From contig NZ_VAHO01000009.1 of the NCBI RefSeq assembly GCF_005796225.1, positions 100,935 through 164,934 of the forward strand: a DNA stretch of 64,000 nt. The letters run 5' to 3'. This stretch comes from Pseudarthrobacter sp. NamE5. Lineage in GTDB: Bacteria; Actinomycetota; Actinomycetes; Actinomycetales; Micrococcaceae. Under the pieces are notes generated by a model. It was not told where the DNA came from and did not search any database. It saw only the letters and a list, made by a program, of their open reading frames with translations. Positions 9,026-17,948 of this stretch are shown here, in pieces (positions within the stretch are counted from its first letter, which is position 1; each line of letters starts with the position of its first letter). Position numbers and translations under genes: made by a program.

Positions 9026-9042
9026 ATACCCCTAGGGGGTAT
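9026..9042 (-). promoter_or_regulatory. CsoR-type copper operator
   Basis: ATACCCCTAGGGGGTAT is a GC-rich dyad with the TACCCC-N-GGGGTA form of CsoR operators known in actinobacteria and Bacillus. It lies about 115 bases upstream of the chaperone start, the first gene of the leftward copper cluster. CsoR represses without copper ligand and releases on Cu(I) binding. No csoR gene is visible in the window. Confidence 0.8.
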
Positions 9043-9199
9043 GCGCGTCAAGCCCGCCTGCCACTCTCCCCTGTCCCCTGGCTGGGGAAAGGGGGAGGCC
9101 CGCCACTATCCCGGCAACACCTGCGCCCACCATAATTAAGAAAGTGCGCCTGGTGCCTACCGGCCCGCGGACGTGTCGACGCTACATGGAGGTGGCCCA

Positions 9200-9865
9200 G
9201 TGACAGAGCTGACCGGCCCGTACACCTATTCCAGTGCGCTGGGGGACAGCCAGTGCACCGCTGGCACTTTTCATGCGGATCTGAGCACATGGAAAATCCA
9301 TTGGTCTGACGGCATGTTCCAGCTGCACGGGTACGAGCGGGGCGAGGTGGTTCCCACCCTTGAGCTGCTGTTCGCCCATAAGCATCCGGAGGACCGGCCG
9401 CGATGCGAGGAAATCGTTGCGCAGGTCGCCCGTACCGGCGGCTACTTCTGCATGTACCACCGGATCATTGACGCCCGGGGCAGGACCCGGCGGGTTTTGA
9501 CCTCGGGGGACGGGATCATGGACGGGGACAAGGTCATCGCATTGGACGGGGTGATGATCGACCTCACCTCCACCCTCCAGCGCGAGACAGAGCAGACGGC
9601 ACGGGCGGCCGTCGAGGGGGCCACCTCCACCCGGGGCGTCATCGACCAGGCGCGCGGCATCCTGATGGGCCAGTTGAAGATGGGCTCTGAGGATGCCTTC
9701 CAGATGCTGGTGAGCACCAGCAGCCACCGGAACGTCAAGCTGGTGGTGGTGGCCGCCGAGCTCGTGCAGTTGGCCAACTCAGCGGAATCCCGAAACTACC
9801 TGGATACGGCCGTCAAGGCCATTCAGATGGAGGGAAGGCCCTCCCAACGCCGGCGGGCCGTCTAG
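9200..9865 (+). CDS. PAS-ANTAR RNA-binding antiterminator-type regulator
   Basis: 221 aa from a GTG that follows GGAGGT by six bases. Residues ~15-125 form a PAS/PAC domain (WKIHWSDGMFQLHGYERGEV, HPEDRPRCEEIV, YHRIIDARGRTRRVL). Residues ~145-205 form an ANTAR domain (GVIDQARGILMGQLKMGSED, AFQMLVSTSSHRNVKL). ANTAR domains bind paired RNA hairpins and act by antitermination. PAS-ANTAR proteins are common in Arthrobacter. The sensed signal is unknown. It stands alone, transcribed away from the copper cluster. Confidence 0.87.
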   Translation: MTELTGPYTYSSALGDSQCTAGTFHADLSTWKIHWSDGMFQLHGYERGEVVPTLELLFAHKHPEDRPRCEEIVAQVARTGGYFCMYHRIIDARGRTRRVLTSGDGIMDGDKVIALDGVMIDLTSTLQRETEQTARAAVEGATSTRGVIDQARGILMGQLKMGSEDAFQMLVSTSSHRNVKLVVVAAELVQLANSAESRNYLDTAVKAIQMEGRPSQRRRAV

Positions 9866-9877
9866 GAGCTGCCGGGG

Positions 9878-10543
9878 CTAGTGATGCTCCACCCAGCACG
9901 CCAGGATGGTGGTGGACAGCTGGTACGCCAGCGCATTGCGGCTGATGCCGTCCGGGCCCAGGGCCTCAGGCAGCCCTGAAGCGTCCGCCTGCAGCACAAA
10001 GCTGTCCTTCTGGAAGACCGCTGTGCCGCCCGCCGTCTCGTAGGCGGGGAATCCCAGGTTTGCTAGCCCCTTGATCGCCGTGGCATCGACCGCCAGTGCC
10101 TGCATGGCATCAAAGTACATCAGTGCCGTCGCCTGGTCCGGTGCTTCCCTGACGGAGACTTCCAGGGCGCCCTGGTCCAGATGGTAGATGCAGGTGAAAG
10201 TGCTGTCCGCCCAGCTGTTGACGGTATGCGGGTCCTCCCCGAGGTCCAAGATGTCCGTCAGCCGGTCCATCGGCTGGTCCCCGCACACCATCTTTGCGGC
10301 CTCGCTGGGGCCATCGGAGCTCGGCCGTGGATCAGCCGAGGCACCGCCGTGGTGCCTGCCGTGGATGCCATCGGAGGAAGACAGCGCGGACGACGGCGGG
10401 GCGCCTGCAGGTGCGGACGCCCCGGAAGGAGTTCCCGACGGCGGCGCGGAGGCCGTCCCCACGGACCCCGCCGCCGCAGCGCAACCGGAGAGCAGCAGGG
10501 AGGAGAGTGCCAGCGAGGCCAGCAGCGGGCTGCGGTGTGTCAT
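9878..10543 (-). CDS. putative lipoprotein of unknown function
   Basis: 221 aa with a lipoprotein signal (LASLALSSLLLSGC, lipobox near residue 21) and a low-complexity Ala/Ser/Pro/Gly linker to about residue 80. The folded part contains MVCGDQPMDRLTDILDLG and FTCIYHLDQGALEVSV, with two cysteines that could pair, and ends in a short segment with Cys. The layout resembles small exported actinobacterial lipoproteins of the DUF3558 kind, but I cannot assign a family. It converges with the PAS-ANTAR gene, 12 bases between the stops. Confidence 0.7.
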   Translation of the reverse strand: MTHRSPLLASLALSSLLLSGCAAAAGSVGTASAPPSGTPSGASAPAGAPPSSALSSSDGIHGRHHGGASADPRPSSDGPSEAAKMVCGDQPMDRLTDILDLGEDPHTVNSWADSTFTCIYHLDQGALEVSVREAPDQATALMYFDAMQALAVDATAIKGLANLGFPAYETAGGTAVFQKDSFVLQADASGLPEALGPDGISRNALAYQLSTTILACWVEHH

Positions 10544-10623
10544 GGCTCTTCCGTCCTGGCCGCTCCTGTTCAGGGGGTGCGCGGCCGCTTAGATAGGCAG
10601 GTTTGGACTTTGCCGGGAGCAGG

Positions 10624-11321
10624 TCAGGCCTTGAGTTTGGCGAAGACCACGTAGTTGTCGTCAAAGAGCCCGGTGCCGGGATCGTAGCCGTCGCAGGTGA
10701 TCAGACGGAGCTCAGAGCCGGAGGTGTTGCCGTAGACCTCCAGCGTGGGAAAGCTGTCCTTGCTGTACAGTGCGCCGCGGTCCACCGTGAAGACGGCGGT
10801 GCTGCCGTCCGCCCGCGAGACGTTGATGTCTGCACCGGGGGTGAGCTTCCGGAGGTCGGCGAAGACACCCCCGCGCCCGCTGGGGGAATTGACGTGGCCC
10901 AGCATGACGAAGGGTCCCTGTTCGCCGGGGGTGAGTGATCCGTTGTACCAGCTGGCCGGGGTGCCGCTGCCGTTGTCCTGGGGCACTTCGAGCGTTCCGT
11001 TGTCCCGCAGGCCGCGCCTGAGCAGGTCGGTCCGGACGCCGATGGACGGGATTTCCAGGGTTACCGGCTCGGAGCGTGGAAGGACCCCGGGCTGTGAGGC
11101 GGCCCATGCTGCAGGTTGGGGTTGGATGCTGCCGGTGCCGGAGCCGCAGGAGTGGCTGCGGTGGAGGCATGGGGTGCGGAAGCTGCGGCGGAAGCGGAAG
11201 GTGCGGTGCCGGCGTCGGATGGTCCGGAACTGCCGCAACCGCCCAGGGGCATCAGGAGCAGAAGCCCGGCCGCCGTGGAGGCCAGCAGGCCCCCGCGGCG
11301 GCCGGATTTCATGTTTGCCAC
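10624..11321 (-). pseudogene. class F sortase, apparently frameshifted between signal peptide and catalytic domain
   Basis: The catalytic part is clear in one frame: PRSEPVTLEIPSIGVRTDLL, GPFVMLGHVNSPSG (catalytic His) and LRLITCDGYDPGTG (catalytic Cys). That frame has no signal peptide; upstream it reads an Arg-rich stretch unlike any sortase. A second frame starts at 11321 and supplies the missing lipoprotein-type signal (GLLASTAAGLLLLMPLGGCG) and an Ala/Pro/Ser linker, then stops at 11061. Both frames are open from 11238 to 11061, and the switch needs a -1 shift. Likely causes are a one-base loss in a C/G run or a sequencing error. A CHRD protein gene lies directly upstream, a known partner of class F sortases. 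Confidence 0.75.
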
Positions 11322-11339
11322 TGGTCAGTCAGCTCAATC

Positions 11340-12119
11340 TCAGGCTGCTGAACCGGCGGTGCGGCGGCGGACCAGGTAGGTACCCCCGGCTGCTGCTGCC
11401 AGTACCAGGCCACCGCCCAGGGCGAGGGCCCCGGCGTCAGTGCCGCCGGTCTCCTGGGCAACTCCGGTATCCGCCCCGCCCGCAGGCATCTTCATCTGGC
11501 CGGCCGTCAAGGTGCCGCACAGGGCGGGCGAGGTGGCGGCCAGCGGAAGCTCCGGAACCAGGTCGGACTTCGCGGCCTGGCCTGCCGGGCTCAGCGTGGC
11601 CGGGTCAAGGCCGTGGACAACCACCACTGCGGTGCCTGCCTGGAGGGCGGCCTTGGTTTCGGCGTTCAGTTCGAAGGTGCGGTCGATGGTGTACGCGGCG
11701 CCCTGTCCGGCGACCTTGAGGTCGAGCCCGGCTGCGGGGCTGGTGTCACCGCTGGTGGAGAGGGTGGTCACAATACCGCCGTAGCCCGGCGCGCCCTCGG
11801 TGGTGGAGATGACCTGGTCGCCGTCCTTGTCGGCCGAGGGTGCCGGGCAGACGCCCTGCGCGCCGCCGTGGATGTGCTGGACGTGCGGGTAGGGGGCATC
11901 CATGAAGGTTGCGGCCAGGCCGGAAACCTTCAGGACGGCGTGGGCCTGGTTGCCCGTGACATCCACAGTGATGGTGCCGGTGGCCGAGCTGCCGTTGATC
12001 TGGCCCAGCGTCGACTGGTAGTGGTCGGCACCGTCGTGGGCCATGGCGGGAGCACCGGAAAGCGCAAGGGCGCCCAGGGCGAGGGTTGGTACGGCAAGGA
12101 AGCGAAGTGTCTTGTTCAT
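11340..12119 (-). CDS. CHRD domain protein with C-terminal membrane anchor
   Basis: 259 aa. A Sec signal (residues 1-27, ending APAMA) leads to a CHRD domain with HVQHIHGGAQGVC, ATGTITVDVTGNQAHAVLKV and GTAVVVVHGLDPATLSP. A Gly/Ala-rich spacer ends in a C-terminal hydrophobic helix (GALALGGGLVLAAAAGGTYL) followed by VRRR, the layout of a wall- or membrane-anchored surface protein. No convincing LPxTG is visible, although a sortase gene follows 18 bases downstream. CHRD domains in bacterial surface proteins have no settled role. Confidence 0.85.
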   Translation of the reverse strand: MNKTLRFLAVPTLALGALALSGAPAMAHDGADHYQSTLGQINGSSATGTITVDVTGNQAHAVLKVSGLAATFMDAPYPHVQHIHGGAQGVCPAPSADKDGDQVISTTEGAPGYGGIVTTLSTSGDTSPAAGLDLKVAGQGAAYTIDRTFELNAETKAALQAGTAVVVVHGLDPATLSPAGQAAKSDLVPELPLAATSPALCGTLTAGQMKMPAGGADTGVAQETGGTDAGALALGGGLVLAAAAGGTYLVRRRTAGSAA

Positions 12120-12207
12120 CGGAAAGCAGTCTCCTCATACACGTGACGTTCGTCCCAGATGAGGGACATGGGTGCTTCGGAGACAACGCTGTTAAGGATG
12201 GGAGAAA

Positions 12208-12223
12208 TGTGAAACAGGGCACA
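12208..12223. promoter_or_regulatory. possible CRP-family (GlxR-like) site
   Basis: TGTGAAACAGGGCACA matches the TGTGA-N6-TCACA form with one mismatch. It lies between the divergent CHRD and nhaA genes, 89 bases before the CHRD start and 128 before nhaA. One match of this quality can occur by chance. Confidence 0.3.
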
Positions 12224-12350
12224 TGCGGGGTGCTCTCTGGCAGGGATTACTGGCTCCCGCGGCGGAAAGCACCGCCTGTAGGATGGATCAAAGGTGCGCC
12301 GGGAAGTCTGGTCGGCATAGTTTTGTCGACCCCACAGTGCAGGAGCCTTT

Positions 12351-13703
12351 ATGAAACATCCTTCGTCCTCCGTCCCGCCGTCGAATTCCCGAAAGTCCGC
12401 GGTGTTTTCCCGCGGCAGTTACGCCGAAGCCCTCCGGATCGGGGAGATCCTCCGTAAGGAAACGGTCGGTGGCGCCCTGCTGGTGGCTGCAGCGGTGATT
12501 GCCCTCGTCTGGGCCAACTCGCCGGCGTCGGACAGCTACTTTGCCCTCCGCGATTTCAAGGTGGGCTACGAGCCCTGGCACCTCGAACTGAGCCTCGGCG
12601 CCTGGGCAGCCGACGGGTTGTTGGCCATCTTCTTCTTCCTGGTGGGCCTTGAGCTTAAGCGCGAATTCGTGGCTGGGGACCTGCGGCAGATCAGCAAATC
12701 GATAGTTCCCGTCGCCGCGGCTGTAGGCGGCGTAGTGGTTCCGGCATTGATCTACGCGGTGATCAACCTGGCCAGCCCGGAAACCCTGCGCGGCTGGGCC
12801 ATTCCCACCGCCACGGACATCGCTTTTGCGGTGGCGGTCCTTGCCATCATCGGCTCCCACCTGCCCAGCGCGCTGCGGATTTTCCTGCTGACCCTGGCCG
12901 TGGTGGACGACCTCATCGCCATCACCATCATCGCGTTCTTCTACACCAGCGACCTCCACATCACGCCGCTGCTCCTGGCCCTCATTCCGCTGGCCATCTA
13001 CGCCTTCCTGGCGCACAGGTACCGCCACTTCTTCGGCATGAAAGCGCCAGCCGCCTGGGTCATCCTGCTGCCGCTCGGTGTGGTCACCTGGGCATTGGTC
13101 CACGCTTCCGGCATTCACGCAACCGTCGCCGGTGTGCTGCTGGGCTTCGCCGTTCCCGTGATCCGCTCGCAGGCCGCCGGGGGACCTGAAGCGGGGCCGG
13201 GGCTGGCTGAGATCTTCGAACACAGGTTCCGGCCCATCTCCGCCGGCATTGCGGTCCCCATCTTCGCGTTCTTCTCGGCGGGCGTGGCCGTGGGCGGGTG
13301 GGAAGGGCTGGGATCAGCTCTTACGGACCCGGTAGCGCTTGGCATCATCGCGGGCCTGGTCCTGGGCAAGCCTATTGGCATCTTGGGCGTCACATGGCTC
13401 CTGACCAAGGCCACCCGAGCTGAGCTGGACAAGTCGTTCAAGTGGGTTGACGTGTTTGGCGTTGCGCTCCTGGCCGGCATCGGCTTCACGGTGTCCCTGC
13501 TGGTGGCCGAGCTGAGCTTCGGGCAGGGGAGCCTGCACGATGACCATGCCAAGGTGGGCATCCTGGCGGCGTCCCTGTTCGCGGCGCTGCTGGCCGCTGC
13601 CGTGCTAACCATGCGTAACCGCCAGTACCGGGCCACGGAAGAGCTGGAGAAGGTGGATGCGGACCAGGACGGCGTCCCGGACGTCTACCAGGAACGTTCC
13701 TGA
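12351..13703 (+). CDS. nhaA: Na+/H+ antiporter NhaA
   Basis: 450 aa, slightly longer than E. coli NhaA. About 11-12 hydrophobic segments are visible. Family motifs are present: [14 protein letters not shown], the paired-aspartate helix [17 protein letters not shown] that binds Na+/H+, and [20 protein letters not shown]. It would exchange sodium for protons across the cytoplasmic membrane for pH and salt control. The ATG is preceded by GGAG with a five-base spacing. A long hairpin follows the stop. Confidence 0.95.
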   Translation: MKHPSSSVPPSNSRKSAVFSRGSYAEALRIGEILRKETVGGALLVAAAVIALVWANSPASDSYFALRDFKVGYEPWHLELSLGAWAADGLLAIFFFLVGLELKREFVAGDLRQISKSIVPVAAAVGGVVVPALIYAVINLASPETLRGWAIPTATDIAFAVAVLAIIGSHLPSALRIFLLTLAVVDDLIAITIIAFFYTSDLHITPLLLALIPLAIYAFLAHRYRHFFGMKAPAAWVILLPLGVVTWALVHASGIHATVAGVLLGFAVPVIRSQAAGGPEAGPGLAEIFEHRFRPISAGIAVPIFAFFSAGVAVGGWEGLGSALTDPVALGIIAGLVLGKPIGILGVTWLLTKATRAELDKSFKWVDVFGVALLAGIGFTVSLLVAELSFGQGSLHDDHAKVGILAASLFAALLAAAVLTMRNRQYRATEELEKVDADQDGVPDVYQERS

Positions 13704-13708
13704 ACGAA

Positions 13709-13790
13709 CTTCCCCGGGAGTTTTTGTCCAGATATGCCGAGCTCAGGCGAGCTGAAGGCGGCGTATCTGGACAAGAACCCCGCGGGGAAG
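13709..13790. terminator. long bidirectional hairpin after nhaA
   Basis: Outer arms CTTCCCC and GGGGAAG enclose inner arms TTGTCCAGATA and TATCTGGACAA with a T5 run on the left side, forming an imperfect hairpin of about 80 bases. It lies between the converging nhaA and GlsB-type genes and can serve both. Confidence 0.75.
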
Positions 13791-13800
13791 TGCCGGCCGG

Positions 13801-14064
13801 CTAGCGGCGCACTGACCTCCGGCGGCCAACGACTGCCTCGGCGGTGCCTATCAGGAGCACCGCGGCGATGACAGCCACTATGAAGCCCAGGAAGTTCAGT
13901 TCGAAAATGTTCCCTGTGCCCAACAGGGACGCCACCACTCCGCCAATAACTGAGCCAACAAGGCCCAGCAGGAGAGTGGCGAGCAAGCCAAGGTTCTGCT
14001 TGCCCGGCTTGATGAGGCGGGCCAGTGCGCCGATGATCAGGCCGGCAACGATGAAACCAATCAC
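13801..14064 (-). CDS. GlsB/YeaQ/YmgE family stress response membrane protein
   Basis: 87 aa from a GTG preceded by AAGGAG with a six-base gap. Three hydrophobic segments with the family pattern are visible: GFIVAGLIIGALARLIKPGK, LGLLATLLLGLVGSVIGGVV and NFLGFIVAVIAAVLLIGTAE. These small Gly-rich membrane proteins are linked to general stress, without known biochemistry. A perfect 14-bp palindrome lies 68 bases upstream, one of the AGTAAG-N4-CTTACT boxes of this window. Confidence 0.88.
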   Translation of the reverse strand: MIGFIVAGLIIGALARLIKPGKQNLGLLATLLLGLVGSVIGGVVASLLGTGNIFELNFLGFIVAVIAAVLLIGTAEAVVGRRRSVRR

Positions 14065-14130
14065 GGTGTGCTCCTTCAAGGTGTAACCGGGCTCAGCCCG
14101 GACTGCCGCGGGGTGCCGCAATGGATCTAT

Positions 14131-14146
14131 TGTAAGCATGCTTACT
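14131..14146 (-). promoter_or_regulatory. AGTAAG-N4-CTTACT box upstream of the GlsB-type gene
   Basis: On the gene strand this reads AGTAAGCATGCTTACA, with the perfect palindrome GTAAGCATGCTTAC at 14132-14145. The right half runs into TACAAT, a plausible -10. The same box precedes several other genes in the window. Confidence 0.6.
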
Positions 14147-14185
14147 GTTGTGCCGGTTCCCGTGCCGGTGCTTGTGCTGGAGCGC

Positions 14186-14410
14186 TCAGGTGGTAGCGAG
14201 TGGCCTGGCCGGCTGTTCCGCGTGCCGGATTTCCAGGGCTTCTGGATCCAGCAGCTTCCGGGCGCCGGTCCTGGCGTCCAGGATCCAGAACAGTTCAAGG
14301 TGCGGAACCACGTCCGTCACCCGGCCGCGGTGGAAGAGCTTGCCGTTGTGCCACGCCTCGATCTGGTCGCCGATCCGGAGCTGGTCCGTGCGAATTCCTT
14401 GTGCCTCCAT
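14186..14410 (-). CDS. small conserved-looking protein of unknown function
   Basis: 74 aa. AGGAGG lies six bases before the ATG, giving good start support. The sequence (QLRIGDQIEAWHNGKLFHRG, then VPHLELFWILDARTGARKLL) suggests a small beta-rich, SH3-like soluble protein with no signal or membrane helix. I do not recognise a named family. It is transcribed leftward, 39 bases beyond the box that faces the GlsB-type gene. Confidence 0.65.
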   Translation of the reverse strand: MEAQGIRTDQLRIGDQIEAWHNGKLFHRGRVTDVVPHLELFWILDARTGARKLLDPEALEIRHAEQPARPLATT

Positions 14411-14571
14411 GATGTGCCTCCTGCTGTTGTATCCCCGTATGCACAGCATGCCGGGGCCAGGTTGCTGAATTGTTTCAGTGGAGTGTTTTTTCTGTGACCT
14501 TTGTTGGTTGCGGCCAGCTCTGCGCACAAACGGAGCCGCGGGAATCACGACGGCGGGCGGCAGCCCTGGGA

Positions 14572-15357
14572 TCAGGCAGCGGCCGCGCGGCGGGCAGCTG
14601 CCACGGCCTCCTTGATGCCGCCGGTCCAGGGTTCGCCGTGGCCCGGCAGGACCAGGGAGGCGCCCGTCTGCGCAAGCTGGGCCAGCGTCTCCAGGTTCTG
14701 CCTGCTGTCCATGGTGGCTGCTCCGGCAACAATCCGCGGACCGGTCCGGCCGGTATACGGGTCAAGCGTTACCAGGGCGTCGCCGCTGAACAGCACGCCG
14801 CGGTCCCGCAGGTACAGGCCGCAGTGGCCGGCGGTGTGGCCGGGGGAGAACACCACTTCCGGATAACCCGGCACCGGGAGCGAACGGGGACCGGCCTCGT
14901 CGGCCTCCGCAGGAAACAGGGTCACGCCGTCCACGCCCCGCACCCGAAGCGCCCCGGCGGCGGCCATCCGCGCAAGAACGGGCAGCCCGCCGGGATGCGC
15001 CAGCGAAAAGACGAAGCGTGATTTCTCGTGCCGATACCGGTAGGGGTGGCGGGCGATGAATGAGTCCCCCGAGTGGACCCATACCGGCACCCCGAACTGG
15101 GTGTGCAGCCGATGCGCTAAGCCAAGGTGATCGAAGTGTGCATGCGTCAGGACCAGGGCCTTGATGTCGTCCAGCGAGTGCCCCAGTCCGCGGAGCGCGG
15201 CGTCCAGGGTCTTCCATGACGCCGGCAGCCCGGAGTCCACCAGGGTCAGCCCGTCACGGCTCTCCACCAGGTAAAAGTTCACGTACGCCTCGGAAATGCG
15301 GTGAACGCCGTCGGCCACTGTGGTGAAAGCAGCCCGGCGCTGCTCTGCCTGCGTCAT
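14572..15357 (-). CDS. MBL-fold metallo-hydrolase
   Basis: 261 aa from the ATG that overlaps the upstream stop as ATGA. The metallo-beta-lactamase motif LVLTHAHFDHLG supplies the HxHxDH ligands; later ligands come from FSPGHTAGHCGLYL, LFSGDALVTLD and LVLPGHGEPWTGG. This is a generic two-metal hydrolase and the substrate cannot be predicted. It is coupled to the upstream unknown protein and, through it, to the Zn-dehydrogenase. The longer in-frame start at 15456 lies inside the neighbouring gene and is rejected. Confidence 0.87.
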   Translation of the reverse strand: MTQAEQRRAAFTTVADGVHRISEAYVNFYLVESRDGLTLVDSGLPASWKTLDAALRGLGHSLDDIKALVLTHAHFDHLGLAHRLHTQFGVPVWVHSGDSFIARHPYRYRHEKSRFVFSLAHPGGLPVLARMAAAGALRVRGVDGVTLFPAEADEAGPRSLPVPGYPEVVFSPGHTAGHCGLYLRDRGVLFSGDALVTLDPYTGRTGPRIVAGAATMDSRQNLETLAQLAQTGASLVLPGHGEPWTGGIKEAVAAARRAAAA

Positions 15358-15944
15358 TTCCGCCCCGAAGCGCGCCGTGCCAGTGCCCGCACCGCTGTCA
15401 CTGCCCCGAGTCCTGCCAGCACCCACGGTCCGCCCACAAGAATGGGGTCGATCCACTGGTGGTTGACGTCAGCCCGCTTGCTGCCGAACCTTGAGCGCAG
15501 CCCATGCCGGGCAGGTTCGCTGAGGACGCCGGTCTCGGTGACAGGGTTGTCGGGACGGAGGGTGGCGAGGGAGCGCAGGTGGTGTTCCCAGGCGTTCACG
15601 CGGTCCGCGGCGATCAGCAGCAGCCAGTGGGCTGCCCTTCCCTCGCTGTACTTGTAGGCGTACTTCCGGATGGCCCCGGAAACCCCTGCAGGTGGAGTGG
15701 AGGTGCCGAAAACGGGGGTCACGAAAGCATGCTCGATCGACTTCTCGCGGGGCCGGGACTCCGGCTGGCGCTCCGGAAAATCCCAGTGCGCGCCGGTCTG
15801 GATGCCCGGCTGCTCGCGCGGAAACGAGGGCCGGTCCGCAGGGTCGAGGTCCACGCCCCACCCGGGGATCCTGGCGCGCAGCGTCTCCGCCAATTCCATC
15901 GGGGTGCGCTTTTCGGCGACGTACGGGGTAGGTGTTTCGGTCAT
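15354..15944 (-). CDS. conserved protein of unknown function, C-terminal membrane segment
   Basis: 196 aa. GGGAAGG precedes the ATG by five bases. The body is soluble and charged (MELAETLRARIPGWGVDLDP, HAFVTPVFGTSTPPAGVSGA, AAHWLLLIAADRVNAWEHHL). A hydrophobic segment (ILVGGPWVLAGLGAVTAV) near the end suggests a single C-terminal anchor facing the cytoplasm. The family is not recognised. It sits 14 bases after the Zn-dehydrogenase gene and overlaps the MBL hydrolase start by four bases, so the three look like one operon. Confidence 0.72.
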   Translation of the reverse strand: MTETPTPYVAEKRTPMELAETLRARIPGWGVDLDPADRPSFPREQPGIQTGAHWDFPERQPESRPREKSIEHAFVTPVFGTSTPPAGVSGAIRKYAYKYSEGRAAHWLLLIAADRVNAWEHHLRSLATLRPDNPVTETGVLSEPARHGLRSRFGSKRADVNHQWIDPILVGGPWVLAGLGAVTAVRALARRASGRK

Positions 15945-15958
15945 GACGGCCTTCCCTT

Positions 15959-17107
15959 TCACGATGCGCTGGAGACGATGAGGGGCTTGATGCAGCCATC
16001 AAGCTTTGCAGAGAACATGTGGTAGCCCTCTTCGATGTGCTCCAGCGGAATGCGGTGCGTCACAATGTCGCTGGGCTTGAGGTACCCGTTGCGGATGTGC
16101 TCGAACAGGCGCGGCCACTGGCGCTTCACCGGGCACTGGTTCATCCGGAGCGTCAGCCCCTTATTCACGGCGTCACCGAATTTCACAGCGCTGAAGATGG
16201 GGCCGTACGCGCCCACCACGGACACGGTGCCGCCCTTCCGCACGGAATCGATGGCCCAGTTCAGGGCCACCGCCGATCCGCCCTGCAGTTTCAGCTTGGT
16301 TCCGGTCACCTGCTGGAGGAAGTTGCCGTCAGCTTCGGCGCCCACAGCATCAATCACGACGTCGGCGCCCAGGTAGTCGGTTGCCTTCTTCAGGTGCACC
16401 ACAATGTCGTCGTACTCGGCGAAGTTGTACGTTTCCGCATGGGCAAAGCTCCCGGCCTTGTCGAGCCGGTACTCGAGGTGGTCGATCACGATCACCCGCC
16501 CGGCGCCCATGAGCCACGCGGATTTGGCCGCGAACAGGCCCACCGGCCCGGCGCCGAACACCACCACGGTGTCACCCTCGACGATGTCGCCCAGTTGTGC
16601 GCCGAAATAACCGGTGGGCAGCGCATCGGTGAGCAGCACCGCATCCTCTTCGTCCATCCAGTCCGGGATCTTGGTGGGCCCCACGTCCGCGAAGGGAACC
16701 CGGACGAATTCCGCCTGGCCGCCGTCGTAACCCCCGCAGGTGTGGGAGTAACCGTAGATGCCGCCGACCGCCGTCGCGTTCGGATTCACGTTGTGGCAGT
16801 TGGAGAACAGGCCGCGCGAGCAGAACCAGCACGAACCGCAGTACACGTTGAACGGGACCATCACCCGGTCGCCCACGGCCAGGTTCTGCACCGACGGGCC
16901 AACCTCATGCACCACGCCCACGAACTCGTGTCCGAACGTCATCCCCACCCGGGTGTCCGGCATCATGCCGTGGTAGAGGTGCAGGTCCGAACCGCAGATC
17001 GCCCCGGTGGTGACCCGGACAATCGCGTCGTTGGGGTGTTCGATCCGGGGCATGTCTTTTTCTTCGACCCTGATCTTGTACGGGCCGCGGTAAACCATCG
17101 CTCGCAT
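15959..17107 (-). CDS. zinc-dependent alcohol/formaldehyde dehydrogenase-type oxidoreductase
   Basis: 382 aa medium-chain dehydrogenase. Catalytic zinc ligands come from GAICGSDLHLYHG and FGHEFVGVVHEVG; structural zinc cysteines lie in YCGSCWFCSRGLFSNCHNVN. The Rossmann motif VVVFGAGPVGLFAAKSAW binds NAD(P). The length and the GYSHTCGGYDGGQAEFVRVP segment resemble the glutathione-independent formaldehyde dehydrogenase group. The actual substrate is uncertain. It is the first gene of a probable three-gene operon. Confidence 0.88.
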   Translation of the reverse strand: MRAMVYRGPYKIRVEEKDMPRIEHPNDAIVRVTTGAICGSDLHLYHGMMPDTRVGMTFGHEFVGVVHEVGPSVQNLAVGDRVMVPFNVYCGSCWFCSRGLFSNCHNVNPNATAVGGIYGYSHTCGGYDGGQAEFVRVPFADVGPTKIPDWMDEEDAVLLTDALPTGYFGAQLGDIVEGDTVVVFGAGPVGLFAAKSAWLMGAGRVIVIDHLEYRLDKAGSFAHAETYNFAEYDDIVVHLKKATDYLGADVVIDAVGAEADGNFLQQVTGTKLKLQGGSAVALNWAIDSVRKGGTVSVVGAYGPIFSAVKFGDAVNKGLTLRMNQCPVKRQWPRLFEHIRNGYLKPSDIVTHRIPLEHIEEGYHMFSAKLDGCIKPLIVSSAS

Positions 17108-17327
17108 GAATGCCGCCTTGTGGTTTTGCTGTCAGTGCAGGTCCCGTTGGTGCCGGAACCACCCCTTTGCTTGAGGCCCACCGCCAGCCCTACGCTTCCA
17201 TTTCCCACTGCCGGGGTCAAGGGTTCAGCCCCTGCGTAGCCAGGAGGGGAGGCCGCGATGGTTAGGGCGTCCGACGGCGGGTAGGGACAAAGGTGACAAG
17301 GTCACCAAACCAAGGGGGAGCGGAAGC

Positions 17328-17888
17328 ATGTCCCGGGAAATGCATACGGCACGCGGCTCCTCGGGTGCCGGAGCTCTGGACGAGGGCGGCGCACCGGCCG
17401 CGGCGCCCGCCTTCCTCTTCGGGATGGGGGTGGGCGGCTTCGTGGACGGCATCGTCCTGCACCAACTGCTGCAGTGGCACCACATGCTCAGCCACACCGA
17501 CAGCGGGAATACCAAGACCGTGGCCGGGCTGGAACTGAACACCCTGGCGGACGGACTGTTCCACAGCGCCATGTGGGTGCTGGTGGTGGCGGCGGCCGTC
17601 CTCGCCATCCGCGCCCGGCAACAGGGCAGGCTGTCCCCGGGCTGGAGCTTCCACTGCGGGCTGGTGCTCGCGGGCTGGGGTGTCTTCAACATTGTTGAGG
17701 GTCTGGTCAACCACCAGTTGCTGGAGATCCACCACGTGCGGGATGACCTCGGCGGGCCCCTGGCCTGGGATCTCGGCTTCCTGGCTCTTAGTGCGGTGCT
17801 GGTGGTAGCTGGATGGTTCTTATACCGGCATGGCAAACGACTGGAAAAACCGGCTGCCATGGGTCAGGATAGTAAGCATGCTGATTAA
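17328..17888 (+). CDS. DUF2243 family membrane protein
   Basis: 186 aa with four predicted membrane helices and the family signature FLFGMGVGGFVDGIVLHQLL followed by WHHMLSH. A later helix contains GWGVFNIVEGLVNHQLLEIH. The repeated conserved His suggests possible metal or haem contact, but no function is established. GGGGGAG lies upstream of the start. The Mn-catalase gene follows in the same direction; its box overlaps the end of this gene. Confidence 0.85.
   Translation: MSREMHTARGSSGAGALDEGGAPAAAPAFLFGMGVGGFVDGIVLHQLLQWHHMLSHTDSGNTKTVAGLELNTLADGLFHSAMWVLVVAAAVLAIRARQQGRLSPGWSFHCGLVLAGWGVFNIVEGLVNHQLLEIHHVRDDLGGPLAWDLGFLALSAVLVVAGWFLYRHGKRLEKPAAMGQDSKHAD
17871..17886 (+). promoter_or_regulatory. 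AGTAAG-N4-CTTACT box (imperfect) upstream of Mn-catalase
   Basis: AGTAAGCATGCTGATT has an intact left half and a degraded right half and shares AGTAAGCATGCT with the box at 14131. It overlaps the end of the DUF2243 gene and lies 62 bases before the catalase start. Confidence 0.5.
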
Positions 17889-17948
17889 ATCGGCAACCGG
17901 AACAGATCATTCCACCCAATCCCTATGTGAGCTCGAGAGGACATACTC

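Noticed and set aside
15959..17239. plus-strand 406-aa frame over the Zn-dehydrogenase
   Set aside because: Shadow frame; the reverse-strand protein has full dehydrogenase motifs.
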